Assembly (NCBI RefSeq): GCF_000385215.1
Contig: NZ_ARQK01000057.1
Coordinates: forward strand, 1-64,000
DNA from: Thioalkalivibrio thiocyanoxidans ARh2
GTDB taxonomy: Bacteria; Pseudomonadota; Gammaproteobacteria; Ectothiorhodospirales; Ectothiorhodospiraceae
Direction: 5' to 3'
Length of the DNA stretch: 64,000 nt
Below the pieces are notes generated by a model. That model made no database searches. It was not told where the DNA came from and worked only from the letters and a program-made list of their open reading frames with translations. Below are positions 35,202 to 44,526 of the stretch, in pieces. A program made the position numbers and the translations under genes. Position 1 is the first letter of the stretch. Each line of letters starts with the position of its first letter.

Positions 35202-35946
35202 GCGGCTCCTCCGACGGCGATTGCGCGGGACGCGGCTCGATCCCGGCCATGGTGGTCTCGATCCATTCTTCGGCTTCGCTGAGTACCTCGACCGGCTTGC
35301 GCCCGGCGGTCTCGACTGGCGGGCCGACCACCACCTCGATGGTGCCGGGGTAGCGCCGGAGGCCCTTTTTCGGCCAGAAGCTGCCGCTGTTCAGCGCCAC
35401 CGGCAGTACCGGGTAGCCGGTGCGCGCCGCCAGTATCGCGCCGCCCTGGCGGTAGCGCCCGTGCTCGCCCGGGGCCACGCGCGTGCCCTCGGGGAAGACG
35501 ATCACCCAGCGACCCTGGTCCAGGCGCTGCTGACCCTCCGCGACCAGGTTCTCCAGCGCCTGACGCCCCGCCTCGCGGTCGATCGGGACCGGGTCCAGCA
35601 TCGACAGCGTCCAGCCGAACAGGGGGATGCGCATCAGTTCGCGCTTGAGCACCCAGGTCTGCATCGGAAAGATCGCAACATAGGCGACCGTCTCCCACGC
35701 GGACTGGTGCTTGGACAGCACCACATGCGGCCGCGAGGGGTCGATGTGCTCGGCCCCGCGCACCCGGTAGTCCAGCCCGCAGGTGATGCGCAGCCACCAG
35801 ACGTTGAAGCGCCCCCACTGAGTCAGAACGCGATAGCGCGCCGGGCGCGAAAGCGGCCAGATCAGCGGCGGGACCAGCAGGCCGAACACCAGCGTGGAGC
35901 CGATGAACCCCAGCTGGAACAGCAGGCCACGGACCAGGGGGAGCAT
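35191..35946 (-). CDS. plsC: 1-acyl-sn-glycerol-3-phosphate acyltransferase
   Basis: PlsC adds the second acyl chain to lysophosphatidate in phospholipid synthesis. The 251-residue membrane-associated protein has an N-terminal hydrophobic segment (LLFQLGFIGSTLVFGLLVPPLIW), then LSKHQSAWET, the catalytic HX4E form of the usual HX4D motif, and FPEGTRVAPGEHG with the EGTR motif. The ATG is at 35946. It overlaps the MBL-like gene by 11 bases and follows glyS by 9. The plsC-glyS-glyQ order is frequent in gammaproteobacteria. Confidence 0.92.
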   Translation of the reverse strand: MLPLVRGLLFQLGFIGSTLVFGLLVPPLIWPLSRPARYRVLTQWGRFNVWWLRITCGLDYRVRGAEHIDPSRPHVVLSKHQSAWETVAYVAIFPMQTWVLKRELMRIPLFGWTLSMLDPVPIDREAGRQALENLVAEGQQRLDQGRWVIVFPEGTRVAPGEHGRYRQGGAILAARTGYPVLPVALNSGSFWPKKGLRRYPGTIEVVVGPPVETAGRKPVEVLSEAEEWIETTMAGIEPRPAQSPSEEPHGQ

Positions 35947-35955
35947 GTGGCGGCG

Positions 35956-38037
35956 CTATCCCGTGGCCAGGCGGCCGATGTCGGCCACGGTCTCGAAGGC
36001 GCGGCGCAGCTCGCGCAGCAGGGCCAGGCGGTTGCGCCGCTCGGCGGCATCCTCGGCCATCACCATCACCTGGTCGAAGAAGGTATCGACACGATCACGC
36101 AGGCCCGCCAGCTCGCCCAGGGCGTGCAGGTAGTCGCCATCGGCCACGGCCTGCTCGACACCGGGACGCACCGCCTGCAGGCCCTGGTAGAGGCTCCGCT
36201 CCTCGTCCAGCGCCAGGGCCTCGGGATCGAGGTCGGCCTCGGCCTCCTCGCCGGCCTTGCGCAGCAGGTTGTGGATGCGCTTGTTCGCCGCGGCCAGGGC
36301 CTCGGCCTCCGGGCGCTCGCGGAACAGGCTGACCGCGCGCACGCGGCGGACGAAGTCCAGCGGGGTATCGGGCACGACCGCGGCCACCGCCTCGATGGTC
36401 TCGTGCGCCTGGCCCTGCTCCAGCAGGTAGCCGCGCAGGCGCTCCAGGATGTACTCGCGCACCGGTTCCACCGCCTGGTCGGCCTCCGGCACCCGTTCGC
36501 GGATCGGCTCGGCCGCGGCTTGCAGCAGCGGGGTCAGCGCCAGCGGCAGTTCGCGCTCGACCAGGATGCGCACCAGCCCCAGCGCAGCGCGGCGCAGGGC
36601 GAATGGGTCCTTGGTACCGGTGGGCTGCTTGCCGATCGCGAAGATCCCGACCAGCGTATCCAACCGATCCGCGAGCGCCAGTGCCTGGGCCAGCGGGACA
36701 TCCGGCAGCTCGGAGCCGGACTGGCGCGGCCAGTAGTGCTGCTCGATCGCGGCCGCGACCGCTTCGTCCTCGCGGTCGTGCAGGGCGTAGTAGCGGCCCA
36801 TCGTGCCCTGCAGCTCGGTGAACTCGAACACCATCTGGGTGACGAGATCGCACTTGGCCAGGCGCGCGGCGCGCGCGGCGAGACCGGCATCCAGCCCCAT
36901 CAGGCCGGCCAGGCGCTGCATCAGGGCCTCCAGCCGCACGGACTTGTCGCGCAGCGTGCCCAGGCGCTTCTCGAACACCACCGAGTCCAGCGCGTCCAGC
37001 CGCTCCTCCAGGCGCTTCTTGCGGTCCTGCTGCCAGAAGAATTCGGCATCCGCAAAGCGCGGACGCAAGACGCGCTCGTTGCCATCACGCACCGCGTGCG
37101 GGTCGCGCGACTCGATGTTGCTGATCACGACGAAGTGCGGCTGCATGCGCCCGGCCTCGTCGACCACCGGGAAGTATTTCTGGTGGTCCTGCATGGTGGA
37201 GATCAGCGCCTCCTGCGGGACATCCAGGAAACGCGGGTCGAAGCCGCCGGTCAGGGCGACCGGCCACTCCACCAGCGCGGTCACCTCGTCCAGCAGGTCG
37301 GCATCCACCAGCGCGCGCCCGCCCAGGGCCTTGGCCTGTTCATGCACCTGGGCCAGGATGTTCTCGCGCCGCGCCTCGAACGACGGCTCGACAAAGCCGG
37401 GGCTGCGCAACCGCTCGGCATAGTCGCTCCCGCGCTTCAGCTCCAGCGCGCCGGGCTGATGGAAGCGGTGGCCATGCGTGGCCCGCCCGGCGGTCTGTTC
37501 CAGCACCGTCATCTCCAGCACCTCGGTCCCGTGCAGGACGACCAGCCAGTGCGCGGGGCGCACGAATTCGGTGCGGCTGCTGCCCCAGCGCATGCGCTTG
37601 GGCGTGGGCAGGGCCTCCAGCGCGGCCTCCAGCATCTCCGGCAGCAGTTCGCCCAGGGCGAGGCCCGGCTGCATCTGGCGGAAGACCAGGTATTCGCCCT
37701 TGTCGGTGGTCTCGCGCTCCAGGCGCTCGACCTCCACGCCGCAGGAGCGGGCAAAGCCCAGCACCGCCTTCGTCGGCTCGCCGGCGTCGTCGAAGGCGGC
37801 GGCCACGGCCGGGCCGCGGCGCTCCTGGAGCTGGTCGGGCTGGCGCGCGGGCACGTCCGGGAACAGCACCGCCAGCCGCCGCGGGGTGGCGAAGGCCTCG
37901 GGGTCGCCCGGTTCCAGACCGGCCTCGCGCAGCCGGGTGGCCAGGCCCTCGGCCAGGGCGTCACGCAGACGGGGCAGGGCGGTGGGGGGCAGCTCCTCGG
38001 TGCCGAGTTCGATCAGGAGTTCGCGGGCTTCAGCCAT
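35956..38037 (-). CDS. glyS: glycyl-tRNA synthetase beta subunit
   Basis: The beta subunit of the heterotetrameric (alpha2-beta2) bacterial glycyl-tRNA synthetase, 693 residues. It begins EARELLIELGTEELPPTALPRLRDAL, the family's N-terminal tag, and contains the HD-like domain and LVTQMVFEFTELQGTMGRYYALHDRE. The C-terminal anticodon-binding region is present. GlyS and GlyQ form one enzyme. The gap to glyQ is 61 bases, and the two are presumably one transcript starting at the promoter near 39073. Confidence 0.96.
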   Translation of the reverse strand: MAEARELLIELGTEELPPTALPRLRDALAEGLATRLREAGLEPGDPEAFATPRRLAVLFPDVPARQPDQLQERRGPAVAAAFDDAGEPTKAVLGFARSCGVEVERLERETTDKGEYLVFRQMQPGLALGELLPEMLEAALEALPTPKRMRWGSSRTEFVRPAHWLVVLHGTEVLEMTVLEQTAGRATHGHRFHQPGALELKRGSDYAERLRSPGFVEPSFEARRENILAQVHEQAKALGGRALVDADLLDEVTALVEWPVALTGGFDPRFLDVPQEALISTMQDHQKYFPVVDEAGRMQPHFVVISNIESRDPHAVRDGNERVLRPRFADAEFFWQQDRKKRLEERLDALDSVVFEKRLGTLRDKSVRLEALMQRLAGLMGLDAGLAARAARLAKCDLVTQMVFEFTELQGTMGRYYALHDREDEAVAAAIEQHYWPRQSGSELPDVPLAQALALADRLDTLVGIFAIGKQPTGTKDPFALRRAALGLVRILVERELPLALTPLLQAAAEPIRERVPEADQAVEPVREYILERLRGYLLEQGQAHETIEAVAAVVPDTPLDFVRRVRAVSLFRERPEAEALAAANKRIHNLLRKAGEEAEADLDPEALALDEERSLYQGLQAVRPGVEQAVADGDYLHALGELAGLRDRVDTFFDQVMVMAEDAAERRNRLALLRELRRAFETVADIGRLATG

Positions 38038-38098
38038 GTCGGGTCCAGTTCGGGTCCATCACGACCGCGCGGTCGGGCGCACGGTCCGGGAAAAGGTT

Positions 38099-39043
38099 TC
38101 AGGCGGCATCGGGCCGGTTCGTGTCGTCGTCGGCGCACAGCGGGAAGCCCAGGGCCTCGCGCGACTCGTAGTACTTCTGCGCGACGTTTCGCGACAGCTC
38201 GCGCACACGCAGGATGTAGCGCTGGCGCTCGGTGACCGAGATCGCGCCGCGCGCATCCAGCAGGTTGAAGCTGTGCGAGGCGCGCAGCATCTGTTCGTAG
38301 GCCGGCAGTGGCAGGCCCAGCTCGATCATGCGATCGCTCTCGTTTGCGTGCTGGTCGAAGGCGGCGAACAGGGCGTCGCGGTCGGCGTGCTCGAAGTTGT
38401 AGGTGGACTGCTCCACCTCGTTCTGGTGATAGACGTCGCCATAGGTCACCGGGCGGCCGTCGGGCCCGACGGTCCAGACCAGATCGAATACGCTCTCCAC
38501 CCCCTGCAGGTACATCGCCAGGCGTTCCAGCCCGTAGGTGATCTCGCCGGAGACCGGGTGGCAGTCCAGCCCGCCGACCTGCTGGAAGTAGGTGAACTGG
38601 GTGACCTCCATGCCGTTCAGCCAGACCTCCCAGCCCAGGCCCCAGGCGCCGAGGGTCGGCGACTCCCAGTTGTCCTCGACGAAGCGCACATCATGGGTGA
38701 GCGTGTCGAAGCCCAGCGCCTCCAGGGAGCCCAAGTAGAGGTCCTGGATGTCCGGCGGCGACGGCTTCAGCAACACCTGGAACTGGTAGTAGTGCTGCAG
38801 GCGGTTGGGGTTGTCGCCATAGCGCCCGTCAGTGGGACGGCGGCTGGGCTGCACATAGGCCGCGCGCCACGGCTCCGGCCCGATCGAGCGCAGGAAGGTC
38901 GCCGGATGGAAGGTACCGGCCCCCATCTCCATGTCGTAGGGCTGCAGGACCACGCAGCCGTGGTCATTCCAGTAATCCTGCAGACGCCGGATCAGGTCCT
39001 GGAAGGTGGGGCTGCTGCTGGACGGGGTGCGTTCGTGCGCCAT
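38099..39043 (-). CDS. glyQ: glycyl-tRNA synthetase alpha subunit
   Basis: The catalytic subunit of glycyl-tRNA synthetase, class II, 314 residues. The core [77 protein letters not shown] is diagnostic. ATG 39043 gives [11 protein letters not shown] before it; a longer open frame upstream has no support. A minus-strand -10 (TATACT, 39078-39073) lies about 30 bases upstream of the ATG and is a likely promoter, although I found no good -35. A divergent cation efflux gene starts on the other side. Confidence 0.96.
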   Translation of the reverse strand: MAHERTPSSSSPTFQDLIRRLQDYWNDHGCVVLQPYDMEMGAGTFHPATFLRSIGPEPWRAAYVQPSRRPTDGRYGDNPNRLQHYYQFQVLLKPSPPDIQDLYLGSLEALGFDTLTHDVRFVEDNWESPTLGAWGLGWEVWLNGMEVTQFTYFQQVGGLDCHPVSGEITYGLERLAMYLQGVESVFDLVWTVGPDGRPVTYGDVYHQNEVEQSTYNFEHADRDALFAAFDQHANESDRMIELGLPLPAYEQMLRASHSFNLLDARGAISVTERQRYILRVRELSRNVAQKYYESREALGFPLCADDDTNRPDAA

Positions 39044-39125
39044 GCGAGATCCCGGGTCAGGGCAAAGCGGACAGTATATCGGCCGGGCTCCGGCTGCGGC
39101 CACCGCCGACGGCAGTGCAAGCGTC

Positions 39126-39153
39126 TTGCATGTGGCGGAAGCACGCCCATACT
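39126..39153 (+). promoter_or_regulatory. weak candidate promoter overlapping the first ATG of the cation efflux gene
   Basis: TTGCAT (39126-39131) and CATACT (39148-39153) with a 16-base spacer. If real, transcription begins near 39160, after ATG 39130, so translation would start further in. Confidence 0.3.
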
Positions 39154-40401
39154 GGGGTCTGGATTCCCTTCGGGAGAGCCGCCCTGAGCGATCCCCACGC
39201 CAGCTCCGAAACCGCAGTCACGCCAGAAAACGGCCGGCGCTACAGGGCCACTCGCCGGGTGACCGTTGTGGGTGCGGTGGTCAACGCCTTCCTCGCCCTG
39301 GCACAGCTGCTTAGCGGATGGCTGCTGAACTCGCAGGCGCTGGTTGCGGACGGCGTCCACACCCTGTCGGACCTGATCACCGACGGGGTGGTGCTGTTTG
39401 CCGCCGGCAAGGCCGCAGCCTCGCCGGATCATGATCACCCCTACGGACATGGCCGGATCGAAACCCTGGCCACGGTGGTGGTGGGCGTATTCCTCGCCCT
39501 GGCCGGCCTCGGGATCGCCTGGGCCGCCGGGCAGCGACTTGTGGACACCGAGGCCGCGATCGGACCGGCCCCTGCCGCCCTTGCCTTCGCCGTGCTGACG
39601 CTGGTGGCCAAGGAGGGGCTTTATCAGTACACCCACCGGGTCGCGAAGCGCACCGGCTCGCGCATGCTGGACGCCAATGCCTGGCACCACCGCACGGATG
39701 CGATCTCGTCGCTGTTCGTGCTGGTCGGGGTCGGAGCCGCGGTCGCAGGCTTCCCATGGGCCGACGCCCTGGCCGCGCTGATCGTCGCCCTGTTCATCCT
39801 GCACATCGCCGGACGGCTGATCGTGCGCAGCGCGGCCGAACTGATCGACACGGCACTGGACCCCGAAGAGGTCGAGCGCATCCATCGCACCATCATGGAG
39901 GTGCCCGGCGTAAAGGATGCGCACATGCTGCGTACACGACGTCACGGCAGCGACGTGGTCGCCGACGTACATGTACAGGTCGCCCCGATGATCTCGGTTT
40001 CCGAGGGGCACCGGATCGCCGATGCCGTTCATCGGACCGTCACCCAGCGACACCAGCGTCTGCGTGATTTCACCGTTCACGTCGACCCGGAGAACGACGA
40101 GGAACAGGCCCGCAGCTCGAATCTGCCCCTGCGCCCGGAGATCGCCGAGGCGGTCCGCGAGGCATGGGCGGACAGTCCGGAGCTGGACCGGCTGGAGCAC
40201 CTGTCCCTGCATTATCTGGGCGGCCGTATCCATCTGACCCTGACACTGCGCCTTGACGGGGCATGCACGCCCGCGGACCTGAACGTGCGCGCCGAGGCCC
40301 TGTCACAGACGCTGCAGGGCCATCCACGACTGAAAGGCCAGCTGGGGGAAGTGAAGATCCTCTATCGCCCATGCACCACGGATGTGCAACAAACACCTTG
40401 A
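39130..40401 (+). CDS. cation diffusion facilitator (Zn/Fe/Mn efflux)
   Basis: An inner-membrane metal/proton antiporter, 423 residues from ATG 39130. Six hydrophobic segments lie in the first ~240 residues. Conserved metal ligands appear as [13 protein letters not shown] and [10 protein letters not shown] cytoplasmic CDF C-terminal domain follows ([51 protein letters not shown]), then an extra ~110 residues. The start is uncertain: no ribosome-binding site precedes GTG 39115 or ATG 39130, whereas GGGAGAG sits 5 bases before an in-frame CTG at 39184 that would give the more compact N-terminus. The metal cannot be assigned. Confidence 0.85.
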   Translation: MWRKHAHTGVWIPFGRAALSDPHASSETAVTPENGRRYRATRRVTVVGAVVNAFLALAQLLSGWLLNSQALVADGVHTLSDLITDGVVLFAAGKAAASPDHDHPYGHGRIETLATVVVGVFLALAGLGIAWAAGQRLVDTEAAIGPAPAALAFAVLTLVAKEGLYQYTHRVAKRTGSRMLDANAWHHRTDAISSLFVLVGVGAAVAGFPWADALAALIVALFILHIAGRLIVRSAAELIDTALDPEEVERIHRTIMEVPGVKDAHMLRTRRHGSDVVADVHVQVAPMISVSEGHRIADAVHRTVTQRHQRLRDFTVHVDPENDEEQARSSNLPLRPEIAEAVREAWADSPELDRLEHLSLHYLGGRIHLTLTLRLDGACTPADLNVRAEALSQTLQGHPRLKGQLGEVKILYRPCTTDVQQTP

Positions 40402-40440
40402 TGCACTACTGTGGTGCCAAAGCCGCACGGATACCGTGCA
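40402..40440. promoter_or_regulatory. two NtrC binding sites upstream of glnA
   Basis: Site 1 is TGCACT-N5-GGTGCC (40402-40418) and site 2 is CGCACG-N5-CGTGCA (40424-40440). Both fit the 17-bp NtrC consensus TGCACC-N5-GGTGCA. Their centres are 22 bases apart, two helical turns, and lie about 120 and 98 bases upstream of the predicted start near 40530, the classical enhancer arrangement. Confidence 0.8.
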
Positions 40441-40503
40441 GAGGCCGGCGCTGTATTCCCCGTACATGTGCCGGACCACCGTCACGGGGCCATTTGGGCG
40501 AAG

Positions 40504-40519
40504 TGGCATGATGCCTGCA
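40504..40519 (+). promoter_or_regulatory. sigma-54 promoter of glnA
   Basis: TGGCATG (40504-40510) and CTGCA (40515-40519) with GG and GC exactly 10 bases apart, close to TGGCACG-N4-TTGCA. The predicted start near 40530 is about 69 bases before the glnA ATG. Confidence 0.8.
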
Positions 40520-40598
40520 TAGAACCGCATCGACGTCGCCCGGCCCCGATTCGGTGCGGCAAACCCTAAAGACGAAGTGCAAACTTAAGGAGACTCCC

Positions 40599-42008
40599 AT
40601 GTCCGCAGCCGACGTGCTGAAGCAGATCCAGGAAAAGGAGGTCCGTTTCATCGACTTCCGCTTCACCGACTCCAAGGGCAAGGAACAGCATGTAACCGTT
40701 CCAGCCCATGACCTCGACGAAGAGGCCTTTGAAGAAGGCAAGATGTTCGACGGCTCCTCGATCTCCGGCTGGAAGGGCATCAACGAGTCCGACATGATCC
40801 TGATGCCGGATGCGGAGTCCGCGGTCATCGACCCGTTCTTCGAAGACATGACCATGAACATCCGCTGCGACGTGGTCGAGCCGGCCACCATGCAGGGCTA
40901 CGACCGCTGCCCGCGCTCGCTGGCGCGCCGCGCCGAGGCCTACCTGCAGAGCACCGGCATCGCCGATACCGCGCTGTTCGGCCCGGAGAACGAATTCTTC
41001 GTGTTCGACGACGTGAAGTGGGGCGCGGATCTCTCCGGCTCCTACTGCCGCGTGGACTCCTCCGAGGCCTCCTGGAACTCCGAACGCGTCTACGAGGACG
41101 GCAACATCGGCCACCGCCCGGGCGTGAAGGGCGGCTACTTCCCGGTCCCGCCGGTCGACAGCCTGCACGACATCCGCTCCACCATGTGCGAAGTGCTGAC
41201 CGAGATGGGTCTGGTCACCGAGGTGCATCACCATGAGGTGGCCACCGCCGGCCAGTGCGAGATCGGTGTCGGCCCCGCAACGCTGACCCAGAAGGCCGAC
41301 GAGGTCCAGGTACTGAAGTACGTGGTGCAGAACGTGGCCCACATGCACGGCAAGACCGCGACCTTCATGCCCAAGCCGATCGTCGGCGACAACGGCTCCG
41401 GCATGCACGTGCACCAGTCGCTGTCCAAGGACGGCAAGAACCTGTTCTCCGGGGACCTGTACGGCGGTCTGTCCGAGACCGCGCTGTACTACATCGGCGG
41501 TATCATCAAGCACGCCCGCTCGCTGAACGCCTTCACCAACCCGTCCACCAACAGCTACAAGCGTCTGGTGCCGGGCTTCGAGGCGCCGGTGATGCTGGCC
41601 TACTCCGCGCGCAACCGCTCCGCGTCGCTGCGCATCCCGTTCGTGATGAGCCCGAAGGCCCGTCGCATCGAGCTGCGCTTCCCGGACTCCACCGCCAACC
41701 CCTATCTGGCGTTCGCCGCAATGCTGATGGCCGGCCTGGACGGGATCCAGAACAAGATCCACCCGGGCGACGCGATGGACAAGAACCTCTACGATCTGCC
41801 GCCGGAAGAGGAAAAGGGCATCCCGCAGGTCTGCCATTCGCTGGACCAGGCGCTGGAAGCCCTGAACCAGGATCGCGAATACCTGACCCAGGGTGGCGTG
41901 TTCACCGACGACATGATCGATGCCTACATCGACCTGAAGATGGAAGAGGTCACGCGCATGCGCATGACCACCCATCCGGTCGAGTTCGACATGTACTACA
42001 GCCTGTAA
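40599..42008 (+). CDS. glnA: glutamine synthetase, type I
   Basis: GlnA condenses ammonia and glutamate to glutamine with ATP, as a cytoplasmic dodecamer. The 469-residue protein carries [50 protein letters not shown] and NRSASLRIP. It also has the adenylylation site NLYDLPPEE, which marks the beta-type enzyme controlled by GlnE. AAGGAG lies 7 bases before the ATG. Control by nitrogen status through NtrC and sigma-54 is strongly indicated by the upstream sites. No glnL or glnG (ntrBC) genes are in the window. A terminator follows 38 bases after the stop. Confidence 0.98.
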   Translation: MSAADVLKQIQEKEVRFIDFRFTDSKGKEQHVTVPAHDLDEEAFEEGKMFDGSSISGWKGINESDMILMPDAESAVIDPFFEDMTMNIRCDVVEPATMQGYDRCPRSLARRAEAYLQSTGIADTALFGPENEFFVFDDVKWGADLSGSYCRVDSSEASWNSERVYEDGNIGHRPGVKGGYFPVPPVDSLHDIRSTMCEVLTEMGLVTEVHHHEVATAGQCEIGVGPATLTQKADEVQVLKYVVQNVAHMHGKTATFMPKPIVGDNGSGMHVHQSLSKDGKNLFSGDLYGGLSETALYYIGGIIKHARSLNAFTNPSTNSYKRLVPGFEAPVMLAYSARNRSASLRIPFVMSPKARRIELRFPDSTANPYLAFAAMLMAGLDGIQNKIHPGDAMDKNLYDLPPEEEKGIPQVCHSLDQALEALNQDREYLTQGGVFTDDMIDAYIDLKMEEVTRMRMTTHPVEFDMYYSL

Positions 42009-42045
42009 GGCATCCGCTTCCGGCCCCTCGGGGCCAGAGGCACTG

Positions 42046-42078
42046 GCCGCCGCGACCTCCGGGTCCGGCGGCTTTTTT
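42046..42078 (+). terminator. Rho-independent terminator of glnA
   Basis: GCCGCCG (42046-42052) pairs with CGGCGGC (42066-42072), extended inside by GACC/GGTC around a TCCG loop, followed by six T residues. Confidence 0.9.
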
Positions 42079-42112
42079 GTGCGCGGGATCCGACCCGACC
42101 GGGTGTCAGCGA

Positions 42113-42144
42113 CCGGGAAACATCGATTTATCGGCGTTTCCCGG
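42113..42144. repeat. GGGAAAC palindrome downstream of glnA
   Basis: CCGGGAAAC (42113-42121) and GTTTCCCGG (42136-42144) form a perfect 9-bp stem around a 14-base loop containing ATCGAT. The arms resemble the ends of the MITE-like repeats and may be a collapsed copy. Confidence 0.5.
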
Positions 42145-42166
42145 CGGCACAGGGACGTGCCGCCGG
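42141..42166. other. strong hairpin overlapping the GGGAAAC palindrome
   Basis: CCGGCGGCAC (42141-42150) and GTGCCGCCGG (42157-42166) are perfect complements with a 6-base loop. There is no T-run after either arm. Its first four bases are shared with the preceding palindrome, so the two stems exclude each other. The rest of 42167-42277 holds no gene I can see. Confidence 0.55.
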
Positions 42167-42277
42167 AATCGACCACCGCAGGTGGAGGATTCCGACACAA
42201 GCTGCAAATCCCTTTGCCCGTGCAAAGGCATACAGAACGTTGCAGCGCCGCGCGCGGCTCCGAAAGCCAGGATGGCT

Positions 42278-43183
42278 TTATTCAGCGCTTCTATAAGGGC
42301 TGGGCTGGCCCTCGGGGGCCGGGTGGAAACGCTTGTAGGCCCAGTTGTACTGCTCCGGGCAGCGCCGGACCAGGGCCTCCACATGGGCGTTGATCGCGGC
42401 GGCCGCTCGGGCGAAGTCGCGGTCCGCGACCTCCGGCCCGGCCTCGATCTCGTGATAGCGAAACCCGCGCCCCTTCGGCAGGCGCTCGGCGAACAGGAAC
42501 ACAACATGGTCGTCGCGCCCGCGCAGCAGGCGCGGCAGCAGGGTCATGGTCAGCGCCGGGTGGCCGAAGAACGGTGCATGCGTACCGGAGGCGCCCTTCG
42601 GGCTCTGATCCGGGAGGATGCCGATGATGTCGCCGCGATCGCGCGCCTGCTGCAGCACGCGCAGCCCGGAGCGGTCGGCCGGGGCCAGGGTCGCGCCGGT
42701 CGAGGCGCGGGCCTCGCGCACCCAGCGGTCGATCTCGGGGGTCTTGAACGGGCTGTACAGGGTGGCCATCGGCCCGTGGCAGGCGGCCTGCAGCCCGGCG
42801 AACTCCCAGGAGCCCAGATGCGGGGCACACAGGAACAGGGCCCGCCCGCCCTCGCGTTCGCGCAGGCGGGCGTAGCGGGGCGGTTCCACCGCCAGTCGCG
42901 CGAGGGTCTGCGGCGAGGCCTGCCAGAGCCAGGGGGACTCGGTCAGCGCCCGCCCCATCGCCATCAGCGATCGACGTCCGACCCGGCGGCGCCAGGCGGC
43001 GTCCTTGTCCGGGAAACAGAGCTCGAGGTTGCGGCCGGTGATCCGGGCGGAGCGCGTCGGCCAGTACCAGGCCAGCGCACCGAGCAGACCGCCCAGCGCA
43101 TGATTCACGCGCAGCGGCAGGCGGGCGAGCAGGCGCAGACCGCCGGCGATCAGCCGGTCACGCAGATGCCGGCGTTCGGCCAT
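42278..43183 (-). CDS. lipid A biosynthesis lauroyl/myristoyl-type acyltransferase
   Basis: A 301-residue inner-membrane-associated acyltransferase of the LpxL/HtrB family, which adds secondary acyl chains to lipid A. An N-terminal hydrophobic segment (LRVNHALGGLLGALAWYW) is followed by the catalytic HLGSWE (HX4E) and the substrate loops TLYSPFKTPEIDRWVREAR and GIGILPDQSPKGASGTHAPFFG. LpxL and LpxM cannot be told apart here. The ATG overlaps the end of ttcA by 26 bases. It has no strong terminator. Confidence 0.88.
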   Translation of the reverse strand: MAERRHLRDRLIAGGLRLLARLPLRVNHALGGLLGALAWYWPTRSARITGRNLELCFPDKDAAWRRRVGRRSLMAMGRALTESPWLWQASPQTLARLAVEPPRYARLREREGGRALFLCAPHLGSWEFAGLQAACHGPMATLYSPFKTPEIDRWVREARASTGATLAPADRSGLRVLQQARDRGDIIGILPDQSPKGASGTHAPFFGHPALTMTLLPRLLRGRDDHVVFLFAERLPKGRGFRYHEIEAGPEVADRDFARAAAAINAHVEALVRRCPEQYNWAYKRFHPAPEGQPSPYRSAE

Positions 43184-43952
43184 GATCGCAAGATTCGGGT
43201 GGGTCGGCCGGGGTCCGTGGCGGAATGCCGCCCTCGGTCATCAGCGGCTTCAGGGTGGTGCGCAGGTTGCGGAACAGCCGCGGGTGCTGGGCCTCCTCCT
43301 GCGCGAGCAGCTGCTTCATGTGTTCGCGCTGGGTGGGCATCGCGAAGCAGGCCGGGCAGTTGTCCAGGATCACCGGCAGCCCGGCGGCCTCGGCGAAATC
43401 CCGGGTCTGGCGCTCGCGCACGTAGACCAGCGGGCGGATCACCCGCAGGTCGCCGGCGTCAATCGCGTAATGGGCCTTCATCGTGCGCAGCTGGCCACCG
43501 TGGAAGGCGCTCATCATGAAGCTCTCGGCCAGGTCATCCAGGTGCTGGCCGAGGGCCAGCACGTTGTAGCCCTGTTCGCGCGCGGTGCGATACATCAGGC
43601 CGCGTTTCATGCGCGAGCAGAAGGAGCAGAACGAGTCGTTGTCCATGTGCTCGCCGGCCAGTTCCGCGATCGGCTCGGAGACGAAGTGATACGGGATGCC
43701 ATACCCGCTGAGATAGTCCATCAACCGCTGCGGCTCGAAGCCCTCGATCTCCGGGTTGATCGTGACCGCGCCGACCTCGAAGCGCACGGGTGCCCGCCGC
43801 GACAGATTGTGCAGCAGCCACAGCAGGGTCAGCGAATCCTTGCCGCCGGACAACCCGACGAGGATGCGGTCACCCTCGCGGATCATGTCGAAGTCCGCGA
43901 TGGCGCGGCCGGCCAGGCGGCGGATGGAGGCGGGGACGGCGGGCGTTTCCAT
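43158..43952 (-). CDS. ttcA: tRNA 2-thiocytidine biosynthesis protein TtcA
   Basis: TtcA thiolates C32 of tRNA with an iron-sulfur cluster and ATP. The 264-residue protein has the PP-loop SGGKDSLTLLW, then the cluster cysteines in SFCSFCSRMKRG, and the later CPACFAMPTQREHMKQLL. It is shorter than E. coli TtcA (311), mainly at the N-terminus. ATG 43952 is chosen because similarity begins soon after; ATG 43964 and longer frames are possible and none has a strong ribosome-binding site. It is upstream of, and overlaps, the lipid A acyltransferase. Confidence 0.9.
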   Translation of the reverse strand: METPAVPASIRRLAGRAIADFDMIREGDRILVGLSGGKDSLTLLWLLHNLSRRAPVRFEVGAVTINPEIEGFEPQRLMDYLSGYGIPYHFVSEPIAELAGEHMDNDSFCSFCSRMKRGLMYRTAREQGYNVLALGQHLDDLAESFMMSAFHGGQLRTMKAHYAIDAGDLRVIRPLVYVRERQTRDFAEAAGLPVILDNCPACFAMPTQREHMKQLLAQEEAQHPRLFRNLRTTLKPLMTEGGIPPRTPADPPESCDHGRTPASA

Positions 43953-44163
43953 GGCCCGCAACATAGGGCGGCGAGGCCTGCTTCGCAAGCGCCGCCATAC
44001 CCACAGCGGTTGCAGGGTGGCGCCCATTGTCGGTGCAGGCGCTCGCCCTTCTGCACCTGGTGGAGGCAACAGATCCCCGCGCATGCCACTCAAGCTGGGA
44101 CCAAGCCCATGGCACCCCGCTTGCATACAAGATGGGCGGACACATCAACGGTGGGGGACCGGT

Positions 44164-44454
44164 ATGCACAATCGCAAAAGCTTGAGCCTGGCTGCCGAGC
44201 TGCGCCGGAACCTCCGCGCGGAGTTCCCGGCGGTGGTACGGCTGTCGGTCACCCACCCGGACTTCATGGAGGCGATTCTTGACTACGCGTCACGCTCGCA
44301 GTCGAGCGCCGCCCGGGCCGCCGCACTCTCGCTGCGCAGCGAGTTGCAGCGTTCGGGGCACCTGGCACCGCCGGAAGCTTCGCCGGACACACCGGAGCGC
44401 CGCGGGGAACCGCAACGACGCCGGGTCTACCGGGGGCAGCTCATCGACGAATAG
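44164..44454 (+). CDS. small hypothetical protein
   Basis: I do not recognise this 96-residue protein. The first 60 residues look helical and the last 30 are polar, basic and Pro-rich (PDTPERRGEPQRRRVYRGQ). There is no signal peptide or membrane segment. GGGGGA precedes the ATG. It lies alone between divergent ttcA and the pip gene, 69 bases before the latter. Length and codon usage look like a real gene, but no function is suggested. Confidence 0.55.
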   Translation: MHNRKSLSLAAELRRNLRAEFPAVVRLSVTHPDFMEAILDYASRSQSSAARAAALSLRSELQRSGHLAPPEASPDTPERRGEPQRRRVYRGQLIDE

Positions 44455-44510
44455 GCGAGCCGCGCACTTTCCCTGCGCGAGCGTTTTGGCGACACTCGGG
44501 GCCCGCAATC

Positions 44511-44526
44511 TAGGAAAACACTGATG
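44511..44526. repeat. remnant of a GGGAAAC-type repeat end at the pip start codon
   Basis: TAGGAAAACACTGATG resembles the outer end of copy C (TAGGGAAACACTGATT). The pip ATG at 44524 lies inside it. No partner end is visible nearby. Confidence 0.4.

Noticed and set aside
35146-38235. Long plus-strand open frame opposite glyS and plsC
   Set aside because: Same cause: the translation has no domain and is repetitive in Gln/Leu/His, while the minus strand encodes clear plsC and glyS.
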